A DNA stretch of 64,000 nucleotides from the NCBI GenBank assembly GCA_963845895.1, contig CAWJTN010000001.1, positions 310,001 through 374,000 of the forward strand, written 5' to 3'. Shown in pieces: positions 19,028 through 27,861 of this stretch. The stretch is from CAWJTN01 sp963845895 (GTDB lineage Bacteria; Patescibacteriota; Microgenomatia; UBA1406; GWC2-37-13). The position numbers were made by a program, and so were the translations under genes. Position 1 is the first letter of the stretch. Each line of letters opens with the position of its first letter. Below the pieces are notes generated by a model. It saw only the letters and a list, made by a program, of their open reading frames with translations. It searched no databases and was not told the origin of the DNA.

Positions 19028-20637
19028 AAAAATCGTATGTAGCAACATTACTTTTAACATTTCTAGTTAGTATTTTCTTACATTTCTACAAAATAAATCA
19101 GGTTCCTCCATGTTTAAATGCTGATGAAGCAGCTTTTGGCTATAATACTTACTCAATTTTAAAAACCGGAAGAGATGAATATGGAAAATTTCTACCTTTA
19201 AGATTTGAGTCATTTAGAGATTTCAAATTACCTGCTTACATTTATTTTTCATTACCTTTTATAGCTGCTTTTGGTCTAAATATTTTTTCGACCAGAGCTT
19301 TGAATATAGTGATCGGAATTTTATTTGTTCCTCTTATCTATTTTTTAACTAAAGAATTATTTAAAAATAAAAAGATCGCCTTGGTCGCTGCTTTCTTAAC
19401 ATCAATAAATCCGGGGGTATATATTTTGTCTAGACATGCACATGAGGGAGTGATCGGTACCTTCTTTGTTCTACTTACTTTTTTGTTTTTCATCAAATAT
19501 CTTAAAACAAAAAGCTTTTATTATTTTTTTATCTCCAATCTGTTTTTACTACTTAATGCATTTTCTTATCAAACGGGAAGAATTTATCTAATTTTATTTT
19601 TCTTTATCGAACTGTATTTTATATTAAAGACTAAAGATCGATTTAACAAAAATAATCTTCTAAAAATTTTTCTTTTGATTTTTGTAGTGTTCTTTTCTTT
19701 TTATTTTGATTACAGATATGGCTTGAATCGGGTTGGTAACCTTTTATTCTTCAAAAATATCGGCTTTCAATTAAAAATAAATGAGTATATCGGGGAGGAA
19801 CCACTTCGTCTAATACACAATAAACTGACTCAATCCATAGTCGACATTACAAATCGCTATTTTGCCCAGATTTCGCCTCAATATCTTATCACATCTGGTG
19901 ATACTAATTGGAGATTCGGATTTCCTGAACTTGGAATATTTACACCAGTTGAATATATTTTATTTTTTGTTGGTCTGTATTATCTTTTTTTAAAGAAAGA
20001 AAACTATAGATATTTACTACTAATCTTACTATTTATAACTCCTTTCAATAACGCCTTAACTTGGCAAGACCCTTCATTAATAAGGACCTATTTTATGCTT
20101 TTCCCGATAATCATAATAGTTGCTTACGGAATATACTTTATCTGGAATGAATTTAAAAACTATAAGTATTTTAAACTTACTTTTTTTGTCGTCTTAATGA
20201 TGTTTTTGTTCTTTAAATTTAATAGTTGGAATCTTTATTTTTTCCACTATCCGAAAAGGGCAATGACAATAAGGGCATGGCAATGCGGCTATAATGAATT
20301 GACAGATTATGTTCTACAAAACTACAACAAGTACGATAGATTCGTAATAACCGACAGACATGGGCAGCCTTATATCTTTTTCCTTTTTTTTCTTAAATAT
20401 GATCCAAAAAAATATCAAGCTCAGTCCCTTATGTCTTCTCCGGACAAATATGGATTTGGACAAGTGAATAAGTTCGACAAATTTATTTTTAAATTTCATT
20501 ATGATCAAAGTCTTAAAAAAACTTCATTTATTGGTTATCCTGATGAATTTAACCAATTGAACATAGATAGAAGTAAGATTAAAAAAATTAAAGTCGGCAC
20601 CGAAGAAATCTTCTGGATCTATGAAAATGACAAATAG
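19020..20637 (+). CDS. GT-C (PMT/ArnT-like) glycosyltransferase with a shifted N-terminus
   Basis: The frame that encodes the protein is open from 19024, just after an in-frame TGA, to 20637, about 537 residues. Its first part has a membrane helix and the loop NADEAAFGYNTYSILKTGRDE, matching the gene at 6009, so the protein clearly begins well upstream of the first in-frame ATG at 19300. The natural start ATG at 19020 is in another frame and is joined to this one only if one A is removed from the A7 run at 19026-19032. That ATG overlaps the previous stop as ATGAATAA, which supports it. About ten membrane helices and a soluble C-terminus follow. Confidence 0.65.
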
Positions 20638-20649
20638 ATTTTTTATTTG

Positions 20650-21306
20650 TTAGAGAAAAAGAATTATAGAGAGATTGTATAGAGCATGGATAAGAATTGG
20701 TGGAATTAAATTTTTTCTTTCCAGAAAAACAAAACAATTTACCAAACTCAAAACCATATCCGTGGCTAAAAACATTAAAAGAAGATTTCCCGAGATCTTC
20801 ATGTTTGTAAACAATATTGGAACGTGGAGGAAAAAGAAAAGTATGCTGGCGAAAAACGATGATGTATAAATGTTTTTTGATTCATCATAAAGTCTTTTTA
20901 ACACGAACCCACGTGACAACATTTCCTCTGAAATAGCCGTCGCTAAAGCAATCAGTACAGTAAGAACCAAACCCTCTAAATTAAAAGGTTGAGTTGATAA
21001 AGTTAACCTATTAAACCTTAAGTAATTGGCAAGAACTGCGCTAAAAAAAAATATAAAACCTATTAAAGCTGTAAGTAAAATATCTTTTAATGGAAACTTC
21101 GACTTAAGATAAATTGCAGAAAAAAAATCTTTTTTTTCAAAAACTTTTATATAGTAATAAACAGGAAGAATAAAAACTAAAGGTTTTGCGACAAATTCAT
21201 CAAACCATTCTGGTAGTCTTGTCTTAGCTCTGTAAATAGCCCAAATAATAAGAATAATAGCCCAAAGATTAAGAGCTTTTTGGGTTGGTGAGGATTTTGA
21301 CTTCAT
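20650..21306 (-). CDS. CPBP-family intramembrane metalloprotease (CAAX protease-like)
   Basis: This 218-residue membrane protein has six or seven hydrophobic segments and the four CPBP/ABI motifs: EE at residues 127-128 followed by R132 (ISEEMLSRGFV), H161 in FFFLHVP, and H207 with N211 near the C-terminus (IHALYN). These residues form the metal site in this family, which includes CAAX-prenyl endopeptidase-like and bacteriocin-immunity proteins. Substrates in CPR are unknown. It converges on the glycosyltransferase operon and lies upstream, in the minus direction, of nothing obviously related. Confidence 0.8.
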   Translation of the reverse strand: MKSKSSPTQKALNLWAIILIIWAIYRAKTRLPEWFDEFVAKPLVFILPVYYYIKVFEKKDFFSAIYLKSKFPLKDILLTALIGFIFFFSAVLANYLRFNRLTLSTQPFNLEGLVLTVLIALATAISEEMLSRGFVLKRLYDESKNIYTSSFFASILFFFLHVPILFTNMKISGNLLLMFLATDMVLSLVNCFVFLERKNLIPPILIHALYNLSIILFL

Positions 21307-21345
21307 TAAGGAAAAATTTACTCTATTTTTTTTAATAAATCAAGA

Positions 21346-21564
21346 CTAAACTCCCTCTAATAACCTTTTCGTCTTTATTTTAAGAATCCTGGAAAGTTTA
21401 TGAAGGACTCTTACACTTGGATTTGCTTTGCCTTCCTCAATTCTAGCTAAATAAGTTCTATCTAAATCAGAAAGAAGAGCTAGTTGTTCTTGCGACAAAT
21501 TTTTTTTCTTTCGTTCAGAAATTATTCTTTCACCTAAACGTTTGTAGAAAAAATTACCTCGCAT
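21346..21564 (-). CDS. Small XRE-family DNA-binding regulator
   Basis: The 72-residue protein is essentially one Cro/C1-type helix-turn-helix: LGERIISERKKKNLSQEQLA, then LLSDLDRTYLARIEEGKANPSV as the recognition helix and following turn. It has no sensor domain, so it probably binds DNA as a dimer. A perfect 7-bp inverted repeat is centred on its own start codon, which suggests autoregulation. It is transcribed in the same direction as the CPBP protease 39 bases downstream, so the two may form a unit. Confidence 0.8.
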   Translation of the reverse strand: MRGNFFYKRLGERIISERKKKNLSQEQLALLSDLDRTYLARIEEGKANPSVRVLHKLSRILKIKTKRLLEGV

Positions 21565-21572
21565 AATGCGAG
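21558..21572. promoter_or_regulatory. Perfect palindrome over the start codon of the XRE gene
   Basis: CTCGCAT-A-ATGCGAG is a perfect 7-bp inverted repeat with one central base, and contains the start codon (21562-21564, minus strand). Its position fits an operator for the XRE regulator, by inference only. Confidence 0.4.
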
Positions 21573-21597
21573 TAAAGATAATAAACTAAAGAATAAA

Positions 21598-21623
21598 AGT
21601 CAGTGGATTATATGCTACAAAAA
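21598..21623. repeat. 26-bp sequence also found upstream of tRNA-Ser
   Basis: This stretch in the 133-base gap between the XRE gene and rpoD matches 52683-52708 at 23 of 26 positions, including the core GCTACAAAAA. The second copy lies 26 bases upstream of tRNA-Ser. It may be a shared promoter or a repeat remnant. Confidence 0.45.
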
Positions 21624-21697
21624 TACGATTATGGATTGTTATAATAACATTTTTATGACGATATTACTCCAGGCTATTTTAATAAAAAAGTAGAAAC

Positions 21698-22789
21698 TTA
21701 CTCTAAAAAATCTTTAAGTTTTCTTGCTCTAGTAGGATGTTTTAATTTACGGATTGCTTTTGCTTCAATTTGACGAATACGTTCGCGAGTAACCTTAAAT
21801 TCTCGTCCGACTTCCTCTAAAGTCTTAGGTTTTCCATCTTCTAATCCGAATCTCATAATTAATACTTTTCGTTCTCTTGGAGATAAGGTCTCTAAAACTT
21901 TGGATAAAGCATCCTTCAATAATTCTCTTGAAACTTTATCATAAAGCGTTGGTTGATTTTGATCAGCAACAAACTGTTCTAGAGTGGCTTCTCTATCGTC
22001 TCCGACAGGAGTCGATAACGATTTAGGTTGTTGGGAAATTTTCATTAGGTTTTCAATTTCTTCAACTGACATTGTCATTTCTTTAGCTATTTCTTTTACA
22101 CTTGGCTCTCTTCCTAATCTCTGCGTCAATCTCCTCTGAGATTTGTAGTAACGATTTATATGATCTACCATATGCACAGGAATTCTGATTGTCCTTGATT
22201 GATCTGCTATTGCTCTGGTTATTGCCTGTCTTATCCACCATGTTGCATAAGTAGAAAATTTATATCCTCTTCTCCAATCATACTTTTCCACTCCTCTAAT
22301 CAAACCCCTATTCCCTTCTTGAATTAAGTCCAAAAAAGATAGTCTGCGTCCTAAATATTTCTTAGCAATTGACACTACTAAGCGAAGATTTGCCTTGATC
22401 AACTTTTCTTTTGCCTTCATGTCTCCTTTTTCGAATCTTTTTGCAAGAGAGATTTCTTCTTCAAAGGTTAGAAGAGGAGTTTTGCCTATTTCTTTTAAAT
22501 ACATCTTTATCGGATCAAGAGATTCCCCATGCTTTAAAACCACTAATTGCTCTAATTCTTTTTCTATCTCTTCAGCCGTTTTTTTAGCATCACTTTCTTC
22601 TCTTGTAGAAATTGTTTCAAAAATATCCACTCCTTTTTTCAAGGCTTGATCAAAAAAATTATCTATCTCGTTTATATATTTTTCTGGTTCAGGATAAACT
22701 AGAAGAATATCGTCTTGAACTAAAAAACCATCATCTTCTCCTTGCCTTAAAAGTTCGTTTAATGTTCTCGGAAGTCTGTGTTTTGTCAT
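21698..22789 (-). CDS. rpoD: Primary RNA polymerase sigma factor (sigma-70)
   Basis: The 363-residue protein has region 1.2 (DPIKMYLKEIG, 92-102), regions 2.1-2.4 with ANLRLVVSIAKKYL (133-146), the core-binding DLIQEGNRGL (154-163) and the -10-recognising YATWWIRQAITRAIADQSR (181-199), region 3 (205-265), and region 4.2 TLEEVGREFKVTRERIRQIE (323-342) for -35 contact. It lacks a long non-conserved spacer. dnaG lies 9 bases upstream, as in the dnaG-rpoD arrangement of many bacteria. A separate TAGAAT box overlaps the dnaG stop, so rpoD probably has its own leaderless start as well as read-through from dnaG. Confidence 0.95.
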   Translation of the reverse strand: MTKHRLPRTLNELLRQGEDDGFLVQDDILLVYPEPEKYINEIDNFFDQALKKGVDIFETISTREESDAKKTAEEIEKELEQLVVLKHGESLDPIKMYLKEIGKTPLLTFEEEISLAKRFEKGDMKAKEKLIKANLRLVVSIAKKYLGRRLSFLDLIQEGNRGLIRGVEKYDWRRGYKFSTYATWWIRQAITRAIADQSRTIRIPVHMVDHINRYYKSQRRLTQRLGREPSVKEIAKEMTMSVEEIENLMKISQQPKSLSTPVGDDREATLEQFVADQNQPTLYDKVSRELLKDALSKVLETLSPRERKVLIMRFGLEDGKPKTLEEVGREFKVTRERIRQIEAKAIRKLKHPTRARKLKDFLE

Positions 22790-22801
22790 AAAAGAATTCT
22801 A
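22790..22801 (-). promoter_or_regulatory. -10 box for rpoD inside the end of dnaG
   Basis: On the minus strand TAGAAT (22796-22801) is followed after six bases by the rpoD ATG. Transcription would start at the ATG. The box overlaps the last codons of dnaG. No good -35 hexamer is visible. Confidence 0.4.
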
Positions 22802-24565
22802 TAACGTCAGCATCATTTTTTCCACTGTAGATAACTGTTTACTTATAAGTTTTATGTTGTCTTTTAAACCCTTTTCATCAAAATTTTCCAATAACATCAG
22901 TTTAGATATCTTTCTCTTTAGACTATATCTTTTTGCCTCATAAACTATTTTTTCTATTTTTTCATTTTTTTCATTTACAATTGATGAAGCGAATAAATAA
23001 ATTTCATCAAAGACTGATTGTAATTCAGGACTTAAAATTCTCACAAATTCTTCCAAGTTGAACTTCTTGTTTTTTTCCTTAAACGCTAAAAATGATTGAC
23101 AAATTTTTTTGTAAGATGGAACTGAAAAGTCATCGAGATCAAATATTTTGAAAATTTTTTCGGCTAGGCTGTATGGATTTTCATTTTGAAAAAGTATACT
23201 AAGAAGATATTTTTGTATCATAATCTCTCTAACTTCTTCTGTTACTTGTTTTTTTGATTGAAATATTTTAGGTTGCCTCTTTTTAAATCTATATTGTTTA
23301 ATTAATCTTTCAACACTCGATTCTGAAACATCAACAATTGCTGCTAATTTTTTAATATAATGCGACTGGACAATAGGATTTTGTATTTTTTCAATAAAGA
23401 CTATTACATCGTCTGCAATTCTTTTTTTACTAAAAGCGTCTTTTCCTGGATTATTCTTAAGTGTTAGATCAATAATAAAATCATAAAACGGAATTGGTTT
23501 TTTTAATGTTTTTTTAAACTTTACGAGATCAGTCCGGACCGCTTCATCAGGATCTTTAGCGAAATCAAAGGTCACTATATTTATATCAAACTCCAAATTT
23601 TCAGCTTCTTCTATTCCTCTCTTCATCGCTTCTTCACCAGCCAAATCACTATCTAATGACATTGTAATTCTATTTGTGTAACGTTTTAAAAACATTAATT
23701 GTTCTTTTGTTACAGCTGATCCTTTGATTGCCACTATGTTTTCTATTCCTGCTTGAAATGGAGAGATAACATCAAATTCTCCCTCCACAAGAAATATATT
23801 ATTTTCTTTTTTTATAGCCTCTTTCGCCAGATTAATTCCGAATAAAGTTTCTCTTTTGTGATATAGAGGTGTTTCCGGAGTGTTTACATATTTGGCTTCT
23901 TTAATCTTATTGTCAAGTAGTCTTCCCGAGAAACCTATCGTGTTACCTCTAGGATCTTTTATAGGAAATATTATTCTTGCTCTAAAACGATCATAAAGAG
24001 TTCCTCTATTACCCCGCACAAATAAACCTGTATCAAAAAGTTCCTGTTCTAGATATTTCTTTCTTTTTAAAAAATTAAAAAGAGATTCCCAAGAAGATGG
24101 AGCGTATCCTAATTGAAATTTTTTTATTATTTTTAAATCAATTCCTCTGTTTTTTAAATACCCTAAAGCTTTTTCACCAAATTTGGTTTTATGAAGTATA
24201 TAATCGTAGTATTCCGATGCTAGAATATTGATATTCATTAATCTTTCTTTCCTTTTCCATATTTTATCTTCTAGGTCTATTCTTTTTAATCTCACACCCG
24301 CTCTGTCGGCCAAATCTCTAAGCGCCTCAATAAAAGTTATGTTTTCCCACTTCATTAAAAACTTTATAATGTCTCCACCTTCCTGGCATGCGCCAAAACA
24401 ATGCCAAATCTGTCGATCAGAAGATATAACAAAAGAAGGCGTTTTTTCCTGATGAAAAGGACAAAGAGCTTTGTAGTTTCTCCCTGCTCGCTTTATTGCA
24501 ATAAAAGAACCTATGTAAGAAACTATATCAATCTTCTTTTTAATCTCATCAATTGCACTTTCCAT
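22799..24565 (-). CDS. dnaG: DNA primase
   Basis: This 588-residue protein makes RNA primers at the replication fork. The N-terminal CHC2 zinc domain shows CPFH (C35, H38) and HCFGAC (C56, C60); the second pair is spaced C-x3-C. The catalytic core follows with YLKNRGIDLKIIKKFQLGYAP, then the TOPRIM domain with VEGEFDVISPFQAGI and SLDSDLAGEEA (about 258-325), which binds the catalytic metals. The C-terminal third is helical and should bind the DnaB helicase. It is divergent from the PilM-like gene, with two predicted leaderless promoters in the 62-base gap, and precedes rpoD. Confidence 0.95.
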   Translation of the reverse strand: MESAIDEIKKKIDIVSYIGSFIAIKRAGRNYKALCPFHQEKTPSFVISSDRQIWHCFGACQEGGDIIKFLMKWENITFIEALRDLADRAGVRLKRIDLEDKIWKRKERLMNINILASEYYDYILHKTKFGEKALGYLKNRGIDLKIIKKFQLGYAPSSWESLFNFLKRKKYLEQELFDTGLFVRGNRGTLYDRFRARIIFPIKDPRGNTIGFSGRLLDNKIKEAKYVNTPETPLYHKRETLFGINLAKEAIKKENNIFLVEGEFDVISPFQAGIENIVAIKGSAVTKEQLMFLKRYTNRITMSLDSDLAGEEAMKRGIEEAENLEFDINIVTFDFAKDPDEAVRTDLVKFKKTLKKPIPFYDFIIDLTLKNNPGKDAFSKKRIADDVIVFIEKIQNPIVQSHYIKKLAAIVDVSESSVERLIKQYRFKKRQPKIFQSKKQVTEEVREIMIQKYLLSILFQNENPYSLAEKIFKIFDLDDFSVPSYKKICQSFLAFKEKNKKFNLEEFVRILSPELQSVFDEIYLFASSIVNEKNEKIEKIVYEAKRYSLKRKISKLMLLENFDEKGLKDNIKLISKQLSTVEKMMLTL

Positions 24566-24627
24566 CGGTTATATTCTACCACGATAATCCCTTGTTTTTT
24601 CTTTCAAGTTTGGATTATAATAAATCG
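24566..24627. promoter_or_regulatory. Divergent leaderless promoters for dnaG and the PilM-like gene
   Basis: On the minus strand TAGAAT (24573-24578) lies seven bases before the dnaG ATG. On the plus strand TATAAT (24616-24621) lies six bases before the ATG at 24628. Both spacings place the start of transcription at the start codon. Confidence 0.55.
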
Positions 24628-26073
24628 ATGCTATATCTTTTTATTGACAAAAATCAAGTTAAATTACTCTATTTAAAGAAGTCAATCATAGGGCAATATG
24701 AGGCTCATGCTTTTTCTAAAAACTACCAATCTGAACTACTTCAAGATGGAAAAATAACTAATTTAGATTTTGTTGCTTCGGCAGTGAAAGAAGCCTTACA
24801 ATCGCTATCAAACGGTGAGGTAAAAGATAAAGATACTCTATTGATTCTTCCTCAAGAAAGCTATTCTTTTTTAAGAATTGTGATTCCAACCGATATCGCA
24901 CTAACCGCTATGGACTCTTTTGTAATTGATAAAGCTCGAACTAATCTACAAATCGGCTTAGATGAAAGCAGGTATGACTATTTTATCGAAGAAGGGACGA
25001 CAGAAAAAACAATACATTTTTTTGCCGTCAAAAATGAAGTTTTAATGGAATATAAAGAAGCACTTCATTTAATAGACCTCAACCTAAATGAAGCCTTACC
25101 TGAAACAGCAACTTATTTTAAGCTATTCCAAAAGACTTTAAGAAAAGATAAAAAGGAAAATATTTTTTATGTAACTTTTGGTAAAAATCAACTAACTGGA
25201 TTTTTATATGACTCATTTGGTCAGATTTCTTCTGAAAAATGGTTAGCCACAGTAACAGATCCAAAATCGGTTGAAAATACCTTAAAGGAAAAAGCGGCAG
25301 ATTTTGAAAAAAAAGGAATAAAGTTGAATAGGCTTATTTTGGCTGGGGAGCAATCGGAAAATGTCAGGCAAGACACATTTACAAAAGCCATTGGTGTATG
25401 GACAAACCCACTAAAAAGAATTTTACCGGAATTTTATGGAGATTATCTAAAATTAATTTTGAGTTCTTCAAATAAGCCTTTCTCTTTTCTTTCCTATGAA
25501 GCATGTGTCGGGGCATTTATCTTCCACGAACAGAATAAAAAATTTTCTCTATTGAACCATTCAAAAGGAAGAACAAATAAATTATCTATTCCAAAATTCA
25601 GTATTCCAATAAAAGAGATCCTTTTCTTTTTTGTTTCTTTTGTCGCTTCATTTATACTTCTCACAGCTTTTTCTAAATTAAAAGTAAATCTTAAATTGCC
25701 AAACTCTTTATTAAAGTCATCTCAAAAACCTGTTGTTAAAACTAAAACCACACCTTCACCCACAGCGACTCCAACCCCAGCATTCAATAGAGCCGATTTA
25801 AAAATTAAAGTGTTAAATGGTTCGGGGACAGCAGGTAAAGCTTCGGAAATGAAAGATTTATTAAAAAGTAAAGGCTATCAAGAGATCTTAACTGGAAACG
25901 CTGATACTTTCGACTTCACTCAATCTGAACTCCAGATAAAGGAATCTAAAGCGTCTGCTTCGGCAATGATAAAAAACGACCTTAAAGCTAACATACCTTC
26001 ATTTAAAGAATCTGTATTAAGCGATAAAGAGGCAGCAGATGTTGTTTTGATAATCGGCTCCGACTTCAAATAA
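24628..26073 (+). CDS. PilM-like actin-fold protein fused to a membrane helix and a LytR_C domain
   Basis: The 481-residue protein starts at ATG 24628 (MLYLFIDKNQVKLLYL); an in-frame upstream ATG at 24553 lies before the -10 box and is rejected. Residues 1-320 look like the PilM/FtsA-type ATPase fold of type IV pilus and related systems, including a strand-rich N-terminus and LLILPQESYSFLRIVIP. A membrane helix lies near 330-352, then a Thr/Pro linker (about 370-385). The C-terminal ~90 residues (IKVLNGSGTAGKASEMKDLL) match the LytR_C domain of LytR-CpsA-Psr proteins, which would be outside the cell. The combination suggests a link between an inner scaffold and the wall. Confidence 0.6.
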   Translation: MLYLFIDKNQVKLLYLKKSIIGQYEAHAFSKNYQSELLQDGKITNLDFVASAVKEALQSLSNGEVKDKDTLLILPQESYSFLRIVIPTDIALTAMDSFVIDKARTNLQIGLDESRYDYFIEEGTTEKTIHFFAVKNEVLMEYKEALHLIDLNLNEALPETATYFKLFQKTLRKDKKENIFYVTFGKNQLTGFLYDSFGQISSEKWLATVTDPKSVENTLKEKAADFEKKGIKLNRLILAGEQSENVRQDTFTKAIGVWTNPLKRILPEFYGDYLKLILSSSNKPFSFLSYEACVGAFIFHEQNKKFSLLNHSKGRTNKLSIPKFSIPIKEILFFFVSFVASFILLTAFSKLKVNLKLPNSLLKSSQKPVVKTKTTPSPTATPTPAFNRADLKIKVLNGSGTAGKASEMKDLLKSKGYQEILTGNADTFDFTQSELQIKESKASASAMIKNDLKANIPSFKESVLSDKEAADVVLIIGSDFK

Positions 26074-26111
26074 ATCCAAGAAATCATGAAATAGTACATC
26101 ACCTAGTGAAT

Positions 26112-26124
26112 TATAATTACAATT
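26112..26124 (+). promoter_or_regulatory. -10 box for the DUF3175 gene
   Basis: TATAAT at 26112-26117 is seven bases before the ATG at 26125, again predicting a leaderless transcript. Confidence 0.5.
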
Positions 26125-26394
26125 ATGGGGTCTAAAAGATATTGGTCTGGTTATGTCACTAAACATAGTTTCGCTCTAGACTTAGAAAAGGGGGTTTTCA
26201 CTTGGAACGATCCTAGACGCATTGCTGTCTCCCTCAAGCGTTCTGCTCAAAACAGTGTGAGACGGAAAGGCACCCCACTTCAGTCAGCCATGTCCATGCT
26301 CAATTTCTATATTAACCGGGCTGGTAAGAACTTAAAACCGGAAAGAAGAAAAATTTTAGAAAAAGCGAAAGTCGAATTAAGAAAACTTCAATGA
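26125..26394 (+). CDS. DUF3175 family protein
   Basis: The 89-residue basic protein contains RYWSGYVTKHSFALDLEKGV, then FTWNDPRRIAVSLKRSA and SMLNFYINRAGKNLKPERR, which I recognise as the DUF3175 pattern. The family is small and uncharacterised; I know it mainly from Proteobacteria and similar groups, so its presence in a CPR-like genome could reflect transfer. No membrane segment or catalytic motif is visible. It is a single-gene unit convergent with the minus-strand gene 5 bases away. Confidence 0.7.
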   Translation: MGSKRYWSGYVTKHSFALDLEKGVFTWNDPRRIAVSLKRSAQNSVRRKGTPLQSAMSMLNFYINRAGKNLKPERRKILEKAKVELRKLQ

Positions 26395-26399
26395 CTTTT

Positions 26400-26762
26400 T
26401 TAGGAAACATCGAGGGTTTGGGTTATGTCTTTTTGTTGTGTACGAAGATATCTTTGAATATGATTTTGGAATCCTCTGAGTAGAAAATCTGTCACTGCTT
26501 TAAATTGTTCTCCTACAAAACCACATCTTTGTAACGCTAAATAACCTCTCTTATATACTCTTGCTATATCGAGATCAACTGTTGCTTTGTCACCTTGTTC
26601 AAGTGCTTTGAAATATATTATCTCCATTACGTTATCTAGTATTCTGTCTAGCGTTAACTTAAACTGTCCTCTCTCAGCTTGGATTAGCTCAAAATTTAAC
26701 TCACTCATTCTTTCTGGTGATAATTTCTGCTGATTGGATGAAGCACTATCCTTATCTTGCAT
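26400..26762 (-). CDS. Hypothetical helical protein
   Basis: I do not recognise this 120-residue protein. It has a polar N-terminus (QDKDSASSNQQKLSPERM) followed by predicted long helices, with FKLTLDRILDNVMEIIYFKALEQG and a C-terminal FQNHIQRYLRTQQKD. There is no signal peptide or membrane segment, so it should be cytoplasmic. A TAGAAT box on the minus strand eight bases before the ATG supports it as a real transcription unit. It is divergent from prfB, which leaves 81 bases for both promoters. Confidence 0.6.
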   Translation of the reverse strand: MQDKDSASSNQQKLSPERMSELNFELIQAERGQFKLTLDRILDNVMEIIYFKALEQGDKATVDLDIARVYKRGYLALQRCGFVGEQFKAVTDFLLRGFQNHIQRYLRTQQKDITQTLDVS

Positions 26763-26843
26763 ATTAATTTATTCTATAAAATAAATGGAACAAGTCAATG
26801 CCTCTAATATAACTGCTTATGTATAATATAATTCACAATAACT
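26763..26843. promoter_or_regulatory. Divergent promoters of the hypothetical gene and prfB
   Basis: The minus-strand TAGAAT (26771-26776) is eight bases from the ATG at 26762. On the plus strand two overlapping TATAAT boxes (26822-26827 and 26827-26832) precede prfB; the second is 11 bases from the ATG, giving a leader of only a few bases. Confidence 0.5.
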
Positions 26844-27851
26844 ATGGAGAAGGAAGAACTCAAAAAAAAGTTGGACAGCATTGTCGAAAAGGCAAATCTC
26901 TCATCAAAAAAAGAGGAACTCACTTTATTGGAAAAAAAAACTTATGAACTTTCATTTTGGAATGATAATGAAAACGCACGAGAGGTGATGAAAAAAATCA
27001 ACTCAATAAAAACTGAAATAGACGATGTAGAAATGATGCAGCTTTTATTTGAGGAGGGCGAACTAAAACAGGCTGAAAAACTTATCAACAAATATGAAAT
27101 TTTACTTTTTCTTTCAGGACCTTATGACAAAGGTGATGCGATCTTTGCCATTCATGCAGGTCAAGGAGGGACAGAAGCCATGGACTGGACAGAGATGCTT
27201 TTTCGTATGTATACGCGCTATTTTGAAAAGAAAAACTGGAAATTTGAAGAAATTGATCGAGTCCAAGGTGATGAAGCAGGTATTAAAAGTACTACCATGA
27301 ATGTTTATGGATCTTTTGCTTACGGATATTTAAAAGCCGAAGCCGGAGTCCATAGGTTAGTTAGGCAGTCACCTTTCAACGCTGATAAACTTAGACAAAC
27401 CTCTTTTGCCCTGGTTGAAGTTTTGCCTATGGTTGAAGATAAAGAAATTCATATCAATGAAGAAGATATCGAGTGGCATTTTTTTAGAAGCGGTGGAAAA
27501 GGGGGACAAAACGTCAATAAAGTTTCTACTGCGGTCAGACTAACACATAAACCAACCGGAATAATTGTCAGCTGCCAGGAAGAAAGATATCAGGGAGCAA
27601 ATCGTGAAAACGCCCTAAAACTTCTTCGTGCTAAACTCTGGCAGATTGAGGAGAAAAAAAAACAAAATGAGATCGAATCATTCAAAAAAGTTAAAATAGC
27701 TTCTTGGGGTCGTCAGATCAGATCTTATGTACTTCATCCTTACAAATTAATTAAAGACTTAAGAACCAACTATGAAGAAACAAATACCGATAAAGTTTTA
27801 AATGGAGAACTTGATAATTTTATTGAAGCCTATCTTAAACAAATGAGTTAA
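26844..27851 (+). CDS. prfB: Peptide chain release factor 2
   Basis: The 335-residue protein recognises UAA and UGA stop codons and triggers peptide release on the ribosome. The stop-codon tripeptide SPF is at residues 176-178 and the catalytic GGQ at 220-222, in a well-conserved SGGKGGQNVNKVSTAVRLTH context. It is shorter at the N-terminus than E. coli RF2 and its frame is continuous, so it lacks the programmed +1 frameshift used for autoregulation in many bacteria. Its presence argues for a standard UGA stop in this genome. Confidence 0.95.
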   Translation: MEKEELKKKLDSIVEKANLSSKKEELTLLEKKTYELSFWNDNENAREVMKKINSIKTEIDDVEMMQLLFEEGELKQAEKLINKYEILLFLSGPYDKGDAIFAIHAGQGGTEAMDWTEMLFRMYTRYFEKKNWKFEEIDRVQGDEAGIKSTTMNVYGSFAYGYLKAEAGVHRLVRQSPFNADKLRQTSFALVEVLPMVEDKEIHINEEDIEWHFFRSGGKGGQNVNKVSTAVRLTHKPTGIIVSCQEERYQGANRENALKLLRAKLWQIEEKKKQNEIESFKKVKIASWGRQIRSYVLHPYKLIKDLRTNYEETNTDKVLNGELDNFIEAYLKQMS

Positions 27852-27861
27852 TATTAGATTA

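Noticed and set aside
24553..24627. An N-terminal extension of the PilM-like protein from ATG 24553
   Set aside because: The upstream ATG lies inside the dnaG 5' end and before the TATAAT that serves ATG 24628.
26844..27851. Programmed frameshift in prfB
   Set aside because: The frame is continuous from the ATG, and no in-frame TGA or slippery CTT TGA is present near the start.
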